A stretch of 64,000 bases of DNA from Duganella sp. CF458 (GTDB taxonomy: Bacteria > Pseudomonadota > Gammaproteobacteria > Burkholderiales > Burkholderiaceae_D). A program made the position numbers and the translations under genes. The stretch spans positions 1 through 64,000 of the forward strand of contig NZ_FOOF01000003.1 of the NCBI RefSeq assembly GCF_900113115.1, written 5' to 3'. Below are positions 18,044 to 28,713 of the stretch, one piece after another. The notes under the pieces were generated by a model that saw only the letters and a program-made list of their open reading frames with translations, did not search any database and had not been told where the DNA came from. Every line of letters begins with the position of its first letter. Within the stretch, counting starts at the first letter, position 1.

Positions 18044-19907
18044 ATGGATTCAGCTTTTGCAGCGAGCGCAGGAATTTCTCGGTATTCTGGAATCCAATGA
18101 CCCGTGAATCGGGAATCTCCTGGCCTGCGGCATTGAACATGATGATGCCCGGTGGGCCGAACAAGGTGAATCTTTGCAGCATGGCCTTGTCGGCTTCGTT
18201 ATTCTCCGTGACATCGGCCTGCAGCAAAATGGTATTGGCCAGTTTCTGCTGGACTGCCGGATCGACGAAGGTCAGCTTTTCCATCTCCTTGCATGACACG
18301 CACCAGTCGGCATAAAAGTCCAGGAGCACGGTTTTGCCGCCGGTTTGCGCCAGCACCTGATCCAGGTCAGCCACCGTCTTGATGCGGGTGAATTGCAGGT
18401 GGCGGTCGGCGCGGCCGGCCAGCCTTTCGATCGGGTGCAGCGGATCGGCGCTGCCGGTGGCCAGCCCGGCAATCTGGATCAGCCCAAAGACCGCGAAAAA
18501 GGCGGCGATCACTTTCGGCAGCCATTGGCCACGCTCATGGGTCAGCAGGAAGAAGGCGTAGCCCACGCCCAGGATGGCCCAGCCAATCATCTGCACTTTG
18601 CCCGGCAAGACCGGCGAGACCAGCCACAGCGCCATCGCCAGCATCAGCACGCCGAAGAAACGCTTCACCGCTTGCATCCAGATGCCGGCACGCGGCACCA
18701 GGGCGCCGGCCGAAATGCCGACCAGCAGCAGCGGCAGGCTCATCCCCACGGCCATCGAGAACAGCGCGCTGCCGCCAATGACCACGTCGCGCGTCTGGCT
18801 GATGTACACCAGCGCACCGGCCAGCGGGGCGGCGACGCAAGGGCCCACGATCAGGGCCGAGATGGCGCCCATGGCGAAGACGCCGGCCAGCTTGCCGCCG
18901 GACTGGCGGTTCGATGCGCCAGCCAGGCGCGATTGCATCGCTGCCGGCACTTGCAGGTCATAGACGCCGAACATGGAGAGTGCCATGCCCGCCATCAGCA
19001 TGCCGAAGGCACCCAGCACCCACGGGTTCTGCAGGGCAGCCGACAGGCCCTGGCCGATCAGGCCGGCCGCGACGCCAAGCGCGGTGTAGACGATCGCCAT
19101 GCCAAGCGAATAGCTGACCGACAGCACAAAGCCGCGTGAGCGATTGCCGGAGGAGCCGTCGCCCACGATGATCGAGGACAGGATCGGGACCATTGGCAGC
19201 ACGCAGGGGGTGAACGACAGGCCCAGGCCCAGCAGGATGAACAGCGGGGCGATCACCAGCAGGCTGCCGCCTTTCAAGGCCGATTCGATCTGGCCCATTT
19301 CGCTGTCGCCGCTGGCTGCCGGTGCCAAGGCTGCGGGGGCGGCGGCAACCGCTGCCGCCGGCGTATCGATGCCGGCCGGCTCCGGTGCGCCTGGAACGCT
19401 CTGCTGGCCAGTCGCAGCGTCCTGCTTGGCGCCGATGCCGAACACCCCGCTGCTGCTGGCGGCGCTGCCGCCAACCACCATCAGGCGCGCCGACGAATCC
19501 ATTGGCGAATAGCACAGGCCCTTTTCCGAGCAGCCCTGGCTGGTGGCCTTCAGGGTAAACGGCCCCGGCGCCTGCACCGGGATCACGATGGTCACCTGGT
19601 GGCGGTAGGTCTCCACATTCTTGGCAAACGTTTCGTCGTATTTGACCTTGCCCGGCGGGATTTGCGGTTCGCCCAAGGTTGCGCCGTCGGCCACGAACTT
19701 GAAGCGCTCGCGATACATGTAATAGCCATCCGCGATCTCGTACGTCACGGCGATGGCCTTGCCCTCCACCACCTTGGCGGAAAACTTGAAGGCAACCTTG
19801 GGATCGAGGAATTCCTCGTCGGCCCGCGCCGCACCGGCAAACAGGAGAACAAAGAGCGAGAGCGCGGCGAACAGCCACGCCTTGAAAGGGGACGCTTGTC
19901 GGTGCAT
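18042..19907 (-). CDS. dsbD: thiol:disulfide interchange protein DsbD
   Basis: Transmembrane reductant conduit that passes electrons from cytosolic thioredoxin to periplasmic DsbC-like and cytochrome c maturation proteins. About 621 aa with the three expected modules: a signal peptide and N-terminal immunoglobulin-like domain with its Cys pair (CSEKGLCY), a central eight-helix domain with the redox cysteines (FTPCVLPMVP and GPCVAAPL), and a C-terminal thioredoxin domain with CVSC at about 535-540 (YADWCVSCKEM). An Ala/Pro-rich linker joins domains one and two. Start ATG 19907 places the signal peptide at the N-terminus. It lies just past rplQ, as in related betaproteobacteria, and complements the ResB/CcsB system nearby. 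Confidence 0.96.
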   Translation of the reverse strand: MHRQASPFKAWLFAALSLFVLLFAGAARADEEFLDPKVAFKFSAKVVEGKAIAVTYEIADGYYMYRERFKFVADGATLGEPQIPPGKVKYDETFAKNVETYRHQVTIVIPVQAPGPFTLKATSQGCSEKGLCYSPMDSSARLMVVGGSAASSSGVFGIGAKQDAATGQQSVPGAPEPAGIDTPAAAVAAAPAALAPAASGDSEMGQIESALKGGSLLVIAPLFILLGLGLSFTPCVLPMVPILSSIIVGDGSSGNRSRGFVLSVSYSLGMAIVYTALGVAAGLIGQGLSAALQNPWVLGAFGMLMAGMALSMFGVYDLQVPAAMQSRLAGASNRQSGGKLAGVFAMGAISALIVGPCVAAPLAGALVYISQTRDVVIGGSALFSMAVGMSLPLLLVGISAGALVPRAGIWMQAVKRFFGVLMLAMALWLVSPVLPGKVQMIGWAILGVGYAFFLLTHERGQWLPKVIAAFFAVFGLIQIAGLATGSADPLHPIERLAGRADRHLQFTRIKTVADLDQVLAQTGGKTVLLDFYADWCVSCKEMEKLTFVDPAVQQKLANTILLQADVTENNEADKAMLQRFTLFGPPGIIMFNAAGQEIPDSRVIGFQNTEKFLRSLQKLNP

Positions 19908-19990
19908 GGTCTTGGGCGGTGAATCGATCGGGCACGCCAATGGTACACCGGGCGGCTTAACGCTGCTTTAAGCGACTGGCAGCTGGAAAT

Positions 19991-20018
19991 AAAAAAAGCC
20001 GGGCAAGGCCCGGCTTTT
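19991..20018 (-). terminator. Rho-independent terminator ending the ribosomal operon after rplQ
   Basis: Stem AAAAGCCGGGC / GCCCGGCTTTT with a short loop and a seven-T run on the minus strand, 19 bases past the rplQ stop. It separates the alpha operon from dsbD. Confidence 0.9.
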
Positions 20019-20036
20019 CAATAAACCTGTCCGAGA

Positions 20037-20432
20037 TTACTCAGCGGTTGGTGCCTCGTCAGCGGAGCTGACTTCCGGACGGTCCAGCAGCTCGATGAAA
20101 GCCATTGGAGCGTTGTCGCCATGACGGAAACCCATTTTCAGGATACGCAGGTAGCCGCCGTTGCGGTTTGCGTAGCGTGGGCCCAGTTCAGCGAACAGCT
20201 TCAGAACCATCTCGCGGTCGCGCAGACGGGAGAAAGCCAGGCGCTTGTTGGCCAGGGTGTCGGTCTTGCCCAGGGTCAGGATTGGTTCCACGACGCGACG
20301 CAGTTCCTTGGCCTTTGGCAGGGTGGTCTTGATCGCTTCGTGACGCAGCAGCGAAACAGTCATGTTGCGCAGCATTGCCAGACGGTGGGACGAGGTACGG
20401 TTCAGTTTACGGAGGCCGTTACGGTGACGCAT
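20037..20432 (-). CDS. rplQ: 50S ribosomal protein L17
   Basis: L17, 131 aa, close to the E. coli length (127). The N-terminus [20 protein letters not shown] is the family signature. It binds 23S rRNA near the exit-tunnel side of the 50S subunit. Last gene of the rpsD-rpoA-rplQ unit, 117 bases after rpoA, with a strong terminator behind it. The C-terminus carries a short acidic tail ([10 protein letters not shown]). Confidence 0.98.
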   Translation of the reverse strand: MRHRNGLRKLNRTSSHRLAMLRNMTVSLLRHEAIKTTLPKAKELRRVVEPILTLGKTDTLANKRLAFSRLRDREMVLKLFAELGPRYANRNGGYLRILKMGFRHGDNAPMAFIELLDRPEVSSADEAPTAE

Positions 20433-20549
20433 GGTACTTCCTTTCGATGTTGTTTAAATCCGAGATCTTCGATCGCCGTGGCAAGCCGTGGCGCGGTCCG
20501 GTTATGGTTTATATGCACCCGCCGCACAGCGCGACGGGTGGTACTGCGA

Positions 20550-21527
20550 TTACTTCTCCAGGCCGGCCGGCGGCCAGTTCTCGAGTTTCATGCCCAAGGT
20601 CAGGCCGCGCGAAGCCAGCACTTCCTTGATTTCGTTGAGCGACTTGCGGCCCAGGTTCGGGGTCTTCAGCAGCTCGTTTTCGGTACGCTGGATCAGGTCG
20701 CCGATGTAGTAGATGTTTTCTGCTTTCAGGCAGTTGGCCGAACGCACGGTCAGTTCCAGGTCGTCCACTGGACGCAGCAGGATCGGATCGACCATTGGCG
20801 CGCGCGATGGCGCTTCAGCGGTGGTTTCGGTGCCTTCCAGGGCAGCAAACACGTTCAGCTGGTCGACCAGCACGCGTGCCGATTGACGGATCGCTTCTTC
20901 CGGGGTGATCACGCCATTGGTTTCAATGTTGATGATCAGCTTGTCCAGGTCGGTACGCTGTTCCACACGCGCCGATTCGACAGCGTAGGAAACACGGCGC
21001 ACAGGCGAGAACGACGCGTCCAGGATGATGCGGCCGATGGTCTTGTTGGTGTCTTCCGACAGGCGACGCACGTTGCCAGGAACGTAGCCGCGGCCTTTTT
21101 CGACCTTGATCTGCATGTCCAGCTTGCCGCCAGCGGTCAGGTTGGCGATCACGTGGTCCGGGTTGATCAGTTCCACGTCGTGTGGCAGGTCGATGTCCGA
21201 CGCCATCACCGGGCCTTCGCCTTCCTTCTTCAGGGTCAGGGTCACGGAGTCACGGTTGTGCACCTTGAACACGACACCCTTCAGGTTCAGCAGCAGGTCC
21301 ACCACGTCTTCCTGCACGCCGTCCAGCGAGGAGTACTCGTGAACGACACCGGCGATGGTGACTTCGGTCGGCGCAAAGCCGGTCATCGAAGACAGCAGCA
21401 CGCGGCGCAGCGCGTTGCCCAGAGTGTGGCCGTAGCCGCGCTCGAATGGCTCCATCACGACTTTGGCGTGACCGTGGCCCAGGGCTTCAACATCGATAAT
21501 ACGTGGTTTCAACAAGCTATTTTGCAT
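20550..21527 (-). CDS. rpoA: RNA polymerase alpha subunit
   Basis: Alpha subunit, 325 aa (E. coli 329). The N-terminal dimerisation domain (1-235) contains the [16 protein letters not shown] signature. The C-terminal domain (about 248-325) binds UP elements and activators and shows the helix-hairpin-helix segment [19 protein letters not shown]. Follows rpsD by 102 bases; the gap contains a 9-bp-arm hairpin at 21591-21613, which may tune rpoA output relative to rpsD. Confidence 0.98.
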   Translation of the reverse strand: MQNSLLKPRIIDVEALGHGHAKVVMEPFERGYGHTLGNALRRVLLSSMTGFAPTEVTIAGVVHEYSSLDGVQEDVVDLLLNLKGVVFKVHNRDSVTLTLKKEGEGPVMASDIDLPHDVELINPDHVIANLTAGGKLDMQIKVEKGRGYVPGNVRRLSEDTNKTIGRIILDASFSPVRRVSYAVESARVEQRTDLDKLIINIETNGVITPEEAIRQSARVLVDQLNVFAALEGTETTAEAPSRAPMVDPILLRPVDDLELTVRSANCLKAENIYYIGDLIQRTENELLKTPNLGRKSLNEIKEVLASRGLTLGMKLENWPPAGLEK

Positions 21528-21590
21528 GTAAATGTCCTTTTCATTACCCTCGGCTCGTTACACCGATAAGGCTGATGGCATTAAATGGAA

Positions 21591-21613
21591 AAGGCGGGAG
21601 CCAGTCCCGCCTT
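21591..21613 (-). other. intercistronic hairpin between rpsD and rpoA
   Basis: Perfect stem AAGGCGGGA / TCCCGCCTT with a five-base loop, 16 bases past the rpsD stop, without a long T-run. It is more likely an attenuator or processing/stability element than a full terminator. Confidence 0.6.
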
Positions 21614-21629
21614 GGTGCAGCACCCGTGA

Positions 21630-22253
21630 TTAACGGGAATACAGTTCGACGATCAGCGATTCGTTGACGTCAGCAGCGATTTCGTTGCGCTCTGGCAGGG
21701 ACTTGAAGGTGCCTTCCATTTTCTTGGAGTCAACCGACACCCAAGCTGGCATGCCAACTTGTTCAGCCAGCGACAGCGCTTCAACGATACGGGTCTGCTT
21801 CTTCGATTTTTCGCGCACAGCGATCACGTCGCCGGTCTTCACGTTGAACGAAGGGATGTTCACCACTTGGCCGTTCACGGTGAACGCTTTGTGGGACACC
21901 AGCTGACGCGCTTCAGCGCGGGTCGAGCCGAAGCCCATGCGGTAGGCAACGTTGTCCAGGCGCGATTCCAGCAGGGACAGCAGGGTTTCGCCGGTTGGGC
22001 CCTTGCGGCGCTCAGCTTCGGCGAAGTAGCGGCGGAACTGGCGTTCCAGCACGCCGTACATACGCTTGACCTTCTGCTTTTCGCGCAGCTGGTTGCCGTA
22101 GTCGGAGGTGCGGGCGCCGGATTTCACGCCGTGCTGGCCTGGCTTGACGTCCAGTTTGCACTTGGAATCCAGGGAGCGGCGTGCGCTCTTCAGGAACAGG
22201 TCGGTGCCTTCACGGCGGGACAGTTTTGCTTTTGGTCCGATATAACGTGCCAC
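21630..22253 (-). CDS. rpsD: 30S ribosomal protein S4
   Basis: Primary 16S rRNA binding protein, 207 aa, with an S4 RNA-binding domain ([22 protein letters not shown]). In E. coli S4 represses the alpha operon. It starts with GTG at 22253, preceded by AAGGAAAATACC. The 236-base gap upstream, unusual within this cluster, holds a likely promoter (22399-22427), suggesting rpsD-rpoA-rplQ can be transcribed separately. Confidence 0.98.
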   Translation of the reverse strand: MARYIGPKAKLSRREGTDLFLKSARRSLDSKCKLDVKPGQHGVKSGARTSDYGNQLREKQKVKRMYGVLERQFRRYFAEAERRKGPTGETLLSLLESRLDNVAYRMGFGSTRAEARQLVSHKAFTVNGQVVNIPSFNVKTGDVIAVREKSKKQTRIVEALSLAEQVGMPAWVSVDSKKMEGTFKSLPERNEIAADVNESLIVELYSR

Positions 22254-22398
22254 GGTATTTTCCTTAATGATGTAAATGACGCCCCAGCCGCATCGGGATG
22301 CGGTTAGGCGCTAGCCTGGTTCACTTTCAACGCAGGCGGTGGCTCAACATTGCCAACCCGGCCATAAAAAGCGGCGCGGAAAGGCAAAAATAGCCGGA

Positions 22399-22427
22399 CA
22401 GTATAACCGTTTCCGGTTCACTGTTCC
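22399..22427 (-). promoter_or_regulatory. candidate sigma70 promoter for rpsD-rpoA-rplQ
   Basis: On the minus strand TGGAAC (-35) and TATACT (-10) are separated by 17 bases, followed by a leader of about 145 bases to the rpsD GTG. The -10 box is strong and the -35 is weak. Confidence 0.55.
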
Positions 22428-22452
22428 AGCGATTTTGATGGCAGAAGACGGT

Positions 22453-22475
22453 GGCCGGCCCACACCGGACCGGCC
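22453..22475 (-). other. GC-rich hairpin downstream of rpsK
   Basis: GGCCGG / CCGGCC arms just past the rpsK stop on the minus strand, with no T-run. It could slow polymerase or protect the 3' end ahead of the rpsD promoter. Confidence 0.45.
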
Positions 22476-22489
22476 CATGTCAGACTGAC

Positions 22490-22894
22490 TTAGATACGAC
22501 GACGCTTAGGAGGACGGCAGCCGTTGTGCGGCACTGGGGTCACGTCCTGGATTTCGGTGATCTTGATGCCCAGGTTGTTCAGTGCGCGCACAGCGGATTC
22601 GCGGCCAGGACCAGGGCCCTTGATGCGAACTTCCAGGTTCTTCACGCCGCATTCCTGCGCAACTTTACCAGCGGCTTCAGCAGCAACCTGCGCTGCGAAC
22701 GGGGTCGACTTACGCGAACCCTTGAAGCCAGCACCACCGGAGGTCGCCCACGACAGAGCGTTGCCCTGGCGGTCGGTGATGGTGATGATGGTGTTGTTGA
22801 AGGAAGCGTGAACGTGTGCGATACCTTCCGCGACGTTCTTCTTGACTTTCTTGCGTACGCGAGCGGCTGCTGCGGAGCTTTGTTGCTTAGCCAT
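22490..22894 (-). CDS. rpsK: 30S ribosomal protein S11
   Basis: S11, 134 aa, platform protein of the 30S subunit. Signature segments [21 protein letters not shown] and the basic C-terminus [10 protein letters not shown] are present. It begins 14 bases after rpsM and is followed by the 236-base gap with the candidate rpsD promoter. Confidence 0.98.
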   Translation of the reverse strand: MAKQQSSAAAARVRKKVKKNVAEGIAHVHASFNNTIITITDRQGNALSWATSGGAGFKGSRKSTPFAAQVAAEAAGKVAQECGVKNLEVRIKGPGPGRESAVRALNNLGIKITEIQDVTPVPHNGCRPPKRRRI

Positions 22895-22908
22895 AGTAGT
22901 TTCCTAGA

Positions 22909-23274
22909 TTATTTCTTCAGCGATTGAGCGGCTTTGCGCGGGCCCTTGCGGGTACGTGCATTGGTGCGGGTGCGCTGACCGCGGACCGGCAGGCCCTTAC
23001 GGTGACGCAGACCACGGTAGCAGCCCAGGTCCATCAGACGCTTGATGTTCATCGACAGTTCGCGGCGCAGGTCGCCTTCCACGATGAACTTGCCGATTTC
23101 TTCACGCAGCTTCTCGAGTTCGCTGTCGTCCAGGTCCTTGACCTTCTTGTTGGTTGCAACGCCGGCTTGTGCGCAGATGAACTGCGAACGAGGACGGCCG
23201 ATACCGTAGATCTCGGTCAGGCCGATAACGGTGTGCTTATGGTTTGGGATGTTAACCCCTGCAATACGTGCCAT
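22909..23274 (-). CDS. rpsM: 30S ribosomal protein S13
   Basis: S13, 121 aa, of the 30S head, contacting 50S and P-site tRNA. The N-terminus [14 protein letters not shown] and the basic [25 protein letters not shown] region (visible in part) are typical. It begins 16 bases after rpmJ, so there is no separate alpha-operon promoter at this point, unlike E. coli where rpsM heads the alpha operon. Confidence 0.98.
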   Translation of the reverse strand: MARIAGVNIPNHKHTVIGLTEIYGIGRPRSQFICAQAGVATNKKVKDLDDSELEKLREEIGKFIVEGDLRRELSMNIKRLMDLGCYRGLRHRKGLPVRGQRTRTNARTRKGPRKAAQSLKK

Positions 23275-23290
23275 TCGTTATTCCCTCGAA

Positions 23291-23404
23291 TTAACCTTGA
23301 CGCTGCTTGTGACGAGCTTCCACGCAGATTACGCGGACCACGCCCTTGCGCTTGATGATCTTGCAGTTGCGGCAGATGCGCTTAACTGAAGCGTTAACTT
23401 TCAT
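23291..23404 (-). CDS. rpmJ: 50S ribosomal protein L36
   Basis: 37-residue L36, too short for many gene finders. It translates as [20 protein letters not shown] followed by 17 residues ending RHKQRQG. It is the zinc-binding (C+) form, with Cys11, Cys14, Cys27 and His32 as ligands. Located between infA (36 bases upstream) and rpsM, the standard place in betaproteobacteria. Confidence 0.97.
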   Translation of the reverse strand: MKVNASVKRICRNCKIIKRKGVVRVICVEARHKQRQG

Positions 23405-23440
23405 GATTGCACTCTCTTATGTTCGAAATTGCTTAATTAA

Positions 23441-23659
23441 TTACTTTGTCCGGAACACAATACGGGCCCGGCTCAGGTCGTACGGCGTCAATTCAACCGT
23501 GACTTTGTCGCCAGGGAGAATGCGGATGTAGTTCATACGCATTTTACCCGAAATGTGGCCGAGTACCACGTGGCCGTTTTCCAGCTTTACCCGAAAAGTT
23601 GCATTGGGCAAGTTCTCCAGGATCTCGCCCTGCATCTGAATTACGTCGTCTTTTGCCAT
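23441..23659 (-). CDS. infA: translation initiation factor IF-1
   Basis: IF-1, 72 aa, a single OB-fold (S1-like) domain that binds the A site of the 30S subunit with IF-2 and IF-3. The sequence [20 protein letters not shown] is the betaproteobacterial type. Its ATG directly abuts the secY stop with no spacer, so translation is probably coupled. Many betaproteobacteria have a second infA elsewhere; that cannot be judged here. Confidence 0.98.
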   Translation of the reverse strand: MAKDDVIQMQGEILENLPNATFRVKLENGHVVLGHISGKMRMNYIRILPGDKVTVELTPYDLSRARIVFRTK

Positions 23660-24994
23660 TTATCGTGTCGGAAGCCCGCCCTTGAAGTTAGCTTTGCGCA
23701 GCAGCGATTCATATTGCTGCGACATCACATAGTTTTGCACTTGGGCCATGAAGTCCATGGTCACAACTACAATAATCAACAGCGAAGTACCACCAAAATA
23801 GAACGACACCTTCCACTGGGCTTGCATGAACTCCGGCAGCAAGCACACGGCGGTGATGTACACGGCGCCCGCCAGGGTCAATCGCATCAGGATCTTGTCG
23901 ATGTAACGGGCTGTCTGCTCACCGGGACGAATCCCTGGCACAAAGGCCCCGCTCTTCTTCAAGTTGTCCGCAGTTTCCTTGCTGTTGAACACCAGTGCGG
24001 TGTAGAAGAAGCAGAAGAAAATGATTGCCACGGCGTACAGCAGTGCATGGATTGGCTCACCAGGAGCCATCGACGCAGCCAGATCTTTCAGGAAGCGCAC
24101 AACAGGGTTGCTGTTGTCCGCACCTTTCGAAAACCAGTCCACGATGGTAGCCGGGAACAAGATAATCGACGAAGCGAAGATCGGCGGAATTACGCCTGCC
24201 ATATTGAGCTTGAGCGGCAGGTGGCTGGTCTGCCCACCGTAGATCTTGTTACCGACCTGACGTTTGGCATAGTTGACCAGGATCTTGCGCTGGCCACGTT
24301 CGACGAACACCACGGCATAGGTGACAGCTGCCACCAGGACCACGATGAGGATCCCCGAGAACGCGTTGATCTGGTTGTTGCTGACCTGGGTGAACAAGCC
24401 ACCCAAGGCACTCGGCAGACCAGCCGCGATACCGGCGAAGATGATGATCGAGATGCCGTTACCAAGACCGCGCTCGGTAATCTGCTCGCCCAACCACATC
24501 ACGAACATGGTGCCGGTCAGCAGCGTCACCACGGTGACGAAGCGGAAGGCCATGCCAGGGTCGATCACCAGGCCAGGCTGGGATTCCAGCGCGACCGCGA
24601 TGCCGAACGCCTGGAACAGTGCCAGACCGACAGTTGCATAACGGGTGTACTGGGTAATCTTGCGACGCCCCGCTTCACCTTCTTTTTTCAGCGCCTCCAT
24701 GGTCGGCGACACGATCGACACCAGTTGCATGATGATCGAGGCCGAAATGTATGGAGTAATGCCCAGGGCAAAGATCGTGAAACGCGACAGCGCGCCACCC
24801 GAGAACATGTTGAACATGCCCAGGATGCCGTTCTGCTGCGATTCAAACAACCGTGCCAGCTCTACCGGGTTAACACCCGGCACAGGGATGTGTGCACCGA
24901 TACGGTACACCACCAGAGCGCCCAGCAAAAACCACAGCCGGTTCCAAGGGAAGCCGGCGGCGGCGGATTTAGCAAGCTGTTGGTTTGTTGCCAA
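23660..24994 (-). CDS. secY: preprotein translocase subunit SecY
   Basis: Channel-forming subunit of the SecYEG translocon, 444 aa with ten membrane segments. Recognisable segments include the plug and TM2a region ([24 protein letters not shown]), [12 protein letters not shown], and the cytosolic loop with [14 protein letters not shown]. Co-transcribed with rplO (26 bases upstream) as in the spc operon of most bacteria. Confidence 0.98.
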   Translation of the reverse strand: MATNQQLAKSAAAGFPWNRLWFLLGALVVYRIGAHIPVPGVNPVELARLFESQQNGILGMFNMFSGGALSRFTIFALGITPYISASIIMQLVSIVSPTMEALKKEGEAGRRKITQYTRYATVGLALFQAFGIAVALESQPGLVIDPGMAFRFVTVVTLLTGTMFVMWLGEQITERGLGNGISIIIFAGIAAGLPSALGGLFTQVSNNQINAFSGILIVVLVAAVTYAVVFVERGQRKILVNYAKRQVGNKIYGGQTSHLPLKLNMAGVIPPIFASSIILFPATIVDWFSKGADNSNPVVRFLKDLAASMAPGEPIHALLYAVAIIFFCFFYTALVFNSKETADNLKKSGAFVPGIRPGEQTARYIDKILMRLTLAGAVYITAVCLLPEFMQAQWKVSFYFGGTSLLIIVVVTMDFMAQVQNYVMSQQYESLLRKANFKGGLPTR

Positions 24995-25020
24995 TTTTCG
25001 CTCCGATTAAGCTAGCCGGC

Positions 25021-25452
25021 TCAGGCTACCGAGCCGCCAGCTGCTTCGATGGCTGCTTTCGCGCCAGCGGTCACTTTCAGGCCTTTTACGGTCACTGCTT
25101 TGGTGATTTCGCCGGAAGCGATAACGCGTACGTCGCGTGCCAGAACATTCAGCACGCCGGCCTGTTTCAGCACCAGGATGTCGACTTCACCGACAGCCAG
25201 GGCGTTCAGGTCGGACAGACGCACTTCAGCCTTGAAAGTGGCATTCAGGGATTTGAAGCCACGCTTAGGCAGACGACGCTGCAGAGGCATTTGACCGCCT
25301 TCGAAGCCGACTTTATGGAAGCCGCCCGAACGCGATTTCTGACCTTTGTGGCCGCGACCTGCGGTTTTACCCAGGCCGGAGCCGATACCGCGGCCAACGC
25401 GGCGCTTAGCGTGCTTCGCGCCTTCTGCTGGTTGAATGGTATTCAGTTGCAT
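25021..25452 (-). CDS. rplO: 50S ribosomal protein L15
   Basis: L15, 143 aa, late-assembly 50S protein. The Gly/Arg/Lys-rich N-terminal extension ([25 protein letters not shown] in part) and the globular C-terminal domain are visible. Placed between rpmD (26 bases upstream) and secY. Confidence 0.98.
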   Translation of the reverse strand: MQLNTIQPAEGAKHAKRRVGRGIGSGLGKTAGRGHKGQKSRSGGFHKVGFEGGQMPLQRRLPKRGFKSLNATFKAEVRLSDLNALAVGEVDILVLKQAGVLNVLARDVRVIASGEITKAVTVKGLKVTAGAKAAIEAAGGSVA

Positions 25453-25478
25453 TGTTTTCTCCAGTTCCTAAGGGTCGC

Positions 25479-25655
25479 TTAGGAAACGACTTTAACGAGG
25501 TAGGCGACCTTGTTGATCATGCCGCGCACAGCAGGAGTGTCCTGCAGTTCGCTGACAGAGTTCACACGACGCAGGCCCAGGCCACGCACGGTGGCGCGGT
25601 GGTCTTGACGGGTGCCGATCAGGCCCTTCACCAGTTTGACTTTGATAGTGCTCAT
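25479..25655 (-). CDS. rpmD: 50S ribosomal protein L30
   Basis: 58-residue L30, beginning [20 protein letters not shown] and ending AYLVKVVS. The length matches E. coli (59). Lies 14 bases after rpsE and 26 before rplO, the conserved spc order. Short enough to be missed by automatic calling. Confidence 0.97.
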   Translation of the reverse strand: MSTIKVKLVKGLIGTRQDHRATVRGLGLRRVNSVSELQDTPAVRGMINKVAYLVKVVS

Positions 25656-25669
25656 TGAAGTGCTCCCTA

Positions 25670-26188
25670 TTAACCCAGGATCTCTTCAACCGACTTGCCG
25701 CGCTTGGCGGCGATGTCAGCTGGAGTGCTCATTTTGGCCAGGCCGTCCAGGGTGGCGCGCACCAGGTTGTACGGGTTGTTCGAGCCGGTGGATTTCGCCA
25801 CCACGTCGGTCACACCCATCACATCGAAGATAGCGCGCATAGCGCCACCTGCGATCACGCCGGTACCTGGCTTGGCTGGCGACATCATCACTTTCGACGC
25901 GCCGTGGCGGCCGGTGACGGTGTGCTGCAGGGTGCCGTTCTTCAGAGGAACCTTGATCAGGTTGCGACGGGCTTCTTCCATTGCCTTCTGCACACCGACC
26001 GGAACTTCCTTCGACTTGCCCTTGCCCATGCCGATGCGGCCATCGCCGTCACCAACCACGGTCAGCGCGGCGAAGCCCATGATGCGACCACCCTTGACCA
26101 CTTTGGTCACGCGGTTGATCGCGATCATTTTTTCGCGCATGCCATCATCCGGCTTATCGGATGCCATTTTTGCTTGCATTTTTGCCAT
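25670..26188 (-). CDS. rpsE: 30S ribosomal protein S5
   Basis: S5, 172 aa, of the 30S body, with the N-terminal double-stranded-RNA-binding fold ([20 protein letters not shown]) and the C-terminal domain. It contributes to decoding accuracy and mRNA unwinding. Starts 10 bases after rplR. Confidence 0.98.
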   Translation of the reverse strand: MAKMQAKMASDKPDDGMREKMIAINRVTKVVKGGRIMGFAALTVVGDGDGRIGMGKGKSKEVPVGVQKAMEEARRNLIKVPLKNGTLQHTVTGRHGASKVMMSPAKPGTGVIAGGAMRAIFDVMGVTDVVAKSTGSNNPYNLVRATLDGLAKMSTPADIAAKRGKSVEEILG

Positions 26189-26198
26189 GATCGTACCC

Positions 26199-26561
26199 TT
26201 AGAACTTCAGGCCAGCTTCACGCGCGGCTTCAGCCAGCGCCTTGATGCGGCCGTGGTAACGGAAACCGGAGCGGTCGAAGGCGACTTCGGTGATGCCCGC
26301 TTTCAGTGCTTTTTCTGCGACACGCTTGCCGACCAGTGCGGCAGCGGCGGCGTTGCCACCCTTGCCCGACTTGCCAGCCAGCTCGGCGCGAACTTCCGCT
26401 TCCACGGTCGAGGCCGAAACCAGAACTTTGGCGTCTGGGCTGATCAGGTTCGCGTAAATGTGCAGGTTAGTGCGGTGCACCGACAGGCGGTTCACTTTCA
26501 GTTGCGCGATCTTGATGCGAGTTTGACGTCCGCGGCGCAGACGAGATTCTTTTTTGTCCAT
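26199..26561 (-). CDS. rplR: 50S ribosomal protein L18
   Basis: L18, 120 aa, 5S rRNA-binding protein. The basic N-terminus ([18 protein letters not shown]) and C-terminal [20 protein letters not shown] are typical. Starts 13 bases after rplF. Confidence 0.98.
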   Translation of the reverse strand: MDKKESRLRRGRQTRIKIAQLKVNRLSVHRTNLHIYANLISPDAKVLVSASTVEAEVRAELAGKSGKGGNAAAAALVGKRVAEKALKAGITEVAFDRSGFRYHGRIKALAEAAREAGLKF

Positions 26562-26574
26562 CGTCAGCCCCTAA

Positions 26575-27108
26575 TTACTTCTTCTTGGTTTCTTTGAGCT
26601 TAACCACTTCGTCCACATAGCGGACACCCTTGCCCTTGTAAGGCTCAGGGGAGCGGTAAGCACGCACTTCGGCAGCCACCTGGCCAACCTTTTGGCGATC
26701 AACGCCAGAGATGATGATCTCGGTTGGGGTCGGGGTTGCCACCTTGACGCCGGCAGGCATGTCGTGAACCACTGGGTGCGAGAAGCCCAGGGACAGATTC
26801 AGCTTGTCGCCTTGAGCCTGGGCTTTGTAGCCCACGCCGACCAGGGACAGCTTCTTCTCGAAGCCCTTGGTGACGCCCACCACCATGTTGTTCACCAGGG
26901 CACGCAGGGTGCCGGACATGGCGTTCGATTCACGGCTGTCATTGACCACGTCGAAGGACAGGGTACCAGCGTTGTTTTCAACTTTAACCAGGCCGTTCAG
27001 GCTCTGGGTCAGGGTGCCCAGCGGGCCCTTGACGGTGATCGCTTGTGCGGAGATGGCAACTTCGGCGCCAGCAGGCACAACGATCGGCATTTTAGCTACA
27101 CGAGACAT
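26575..27108 (-). CDS. rplF: 50S ribosomal protein L6
   Basis: L6, 177 aa, with two similar domains near the factor-binding site. The N-terminus [17 protein letters not shown] and the C-terminal signature [11 protein letters not shown] are present. Starts 11 bases after rpsH. Confidence 0.98.
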   Translation of the reverse strand: MSRVAKMPIVVPAGAEVAISAQAITVKGPLGTLTQSLNGLVKVENNAGTLSFDVVNDSRESNAMSGTLRALVNNMVVGVTKGFEKKLSLVGVGYKAQAQGDKLNLSLGFSHPVVHDMPAGVKVATPTPTEIIISGVDRQKVGQVAAEVRAYRSPEPYKGKGVRYVDEVVKLKETKKK

Positions 27109-27119
27109 TGTGTTACTCC

Positions 27120-27515
27120 TTAAGCCACGTAGCAGATGACTTCGCCACCAACACCGGTAGCGCGCGCCTTGCGATCGGTCATGACGCCTTGCGGGGTCGA
27201 CACGATAGCCACGCCCAGGCCGTTCATCACGGTTGGGATCTCATCTTTGCCCTTGTAGATACGCAGGCCTGGACGCGAAACACGTTCCAGACGCTCGATC
27301 ACAGGACGGCCTACATAATATTTCAAACCGATTTTCAGTTCCGTCTTGCCCTCGTTGGTGGACACGGCGAAATCTTCAATGTAACCCTCGTCTTTCAGGA
27401 CGTTGGCAATCGCAACTTTAACCTTCGACGATGGCATTGCCACGGAGGTCTTTTGCACGGTTTGTGCGTTGCGAATACGGGTCAGCATATCGGCGATAGG
27501 ATCGCTCATACTCAT
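27120..27515 (-). CDS. rpsH: 30S ribosomal protein S8
   Basis: S8, 131 aa, primary 16S binder and, in E. coli, the autogenous repressor of the spc operon at rplE. N-terminus [18 protein letters not shown] and C-terminus GGEVICYVA fit. Starts 14 bases after rpsN. Confidence 0.98.
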   Translation of the reverse strand: MSMSDPIADMLTRIRNAQTVQKTSVAMPSSKVKVAIANVLKDEGYIEDFAVSTNEGKTELKIGLKYYVGRPVIERLERVSRPGLRIYKGKDEIPTVMNGLGVAIVSTPQGVMTDRKARATGVGGEVICYVA

Positions 27516-27529
27516 TGCTTATTCTCCTA

Positions 27530-27835
27530 TTACCAGCTGGCTTTGGTCATACCCGGGATTTCGCCACGCATGGCGAATTCACGGAGCTTGATACGACCCA
27601 GGCCGAATTTACGGAAGGTGCCACGTGGGCGACCGGTGACCTGGCAGCGGTTACGCTGACGGGTTGGAGCCGAGTTACGCGGCAGTGCCTGCAGTTTCAG
27701 GCGCGCTTCGTAACGCTCTTCTTCCGACTTGGTCTGGTCATCAATGATGGCCTTCAGAGCGGCGCGCTTGGCGGCGAATTTCGCCACCAGGTCAGCACGC
27801 TTCTGTTCACGGTTAATCAGTGCGAGTTTTGCCAT
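27530..27835 (-). CDS. rpsN: 30S ribosomal protein S14
   Basis: S14, 101 aa, long form without the zinc-binding Cys pairs (C-minus type), as in E. coli. The C-terminal [19 protein letters not shown] is diagnostic. Starts 6 bases after rplE. Confidence 0.98.
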   Translation of the reverse strand: MAKLALINREQKRADLVAKFAAKRAALKAIIDDQTKSEEERYEARLKLQALPRNSAPTRQRNRCQVTGRPRGTFRKFGLGRIKLREFAMRGEIPGMTKASW

Positions 27836-27841
27836 GATCGT

Positions 27842-28381
27842 TTAGTTCCTGAACGGGAATTTAAAGGCGGCGAGCAGCGCTTTGGCTTCGTCGTCGGTCT
27901 TCGCGGTGGTGGTGATCGAAATGTTCATACCACGCAGTGCGTCGATCTTGTCGTACTCGATTTCCGGGAAGATGATCTGTTCTTTCACGCCGATGTTGTA
28001 GTTACCACGGCCATCGAAGGATTTGCCAGACACACCACGGAAGTCACGCACGCGCGGCAGGGCCACGGTGATCAGACGGTCCAGGAATTCATACATGCGG
28101 GCGCCGCGCAGGGTCACCATGGTACCGATCGGGTAGCCTTCGCGGATCTTGAAACCTGCGATAGCCTTACGGGCCTTGGTGATGACTGGCTTCTGGCCGG
28201 CGATCTTGGTCAGGTCGCCAACAGCGTGCTCGATGATTTTCTTGTCAGCCACGGCTTCCGAGAGACCCATGTTCAGGGTGATCTTGGTCAGGCGCGGCAC
28301 TTCCATCACGGAGGTGTAACCGAATTTACCGGTCAACTCAGCGACGATCTTGTCTTTGTACAGTTGTTGCAGACGGGCCAT
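27842..28381 (-). CDS. rplE: 50S ribosomal protein L5
   Basis: L5, 179 aa, 5S rRNA-binding protein of the central protuberance. The signature [18 protein letters not shown] is present. Starts 6 bases after rplX. In E. coli the S8 repression site lies at this gene; no equivalent structure was identified here. Confidence 0.98.
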   Translation of the reverse strand: MARLQQLYKDKIVAELTGKFGYTSVMEVPRLTKITLNMGLSEAVADKKIIEHAVGDLTKIAGQKPVITKARKAIAGFKIREGYPIGTMVTLRGARMYEFLDRLITVALPRVRDFRGVSGKSFDGRGNYNIGVKEQIIFPEIEYDKIDALRGMNISITTTAKTDDEAKALLAAFKFPFRN

Positions 28382-28387
28382 TTCTGA

Positions 28388-28702
28388 TTACCCTTTCACT
28401 ACTTCGCCGGAGGACTTGAAGACGCGGACTTTTTTACCGTCCACTTCCTTGAAGCCTACGCGATCTGCCTTACCGGTCGCAGCGTTGAACAGAGCAACGT
28501 TGGACACGTGAATAGGCATGGTCTTGTCAACGATGCCACCTTGAACACCAGTCATCGGGTTCGGCTTAACGGCTTTTTTAGCCACGTTAACGCCGTCCAC
28601 CACGACGTGCTCAGCGTCTACACGCTGGGTCACTACGCCGCGTTTGCCCTTGTCCTTACCAGTCAGGACGATGACTTCGTCGTTTTTGCGAATCTTATCC
28701 AT
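28388..28702 (-). CDS. rplX: 50S ribosomal protein L24
   Basis: L24, 104 aa, assembly initiator of the 50S subunit, containing a KOW motif near the N-terminus ([19 protein letters not shown]). Starts 11 bases after rplN. Confidence 0.98.
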   Translation of the reverse strand: MDKIRKNDEVIVLTGKDKGKRGVVTQRVDAEHVVVDGVNVAKKAVKPNPMTGVQGGIVDKTMPIHVSNVALFNAATGKADRVGFKEVDGKKVRVFKSSGEVVKG

Positions 28703-28713
28703 TGTCTGACTCC

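Noticed and set aside
19908..20036. cutA between rplQ and dsbD as in some related genomes
   Set aside because: The gap is only about 130 bases and contains the rplQ terminator; there is no room for cutA.
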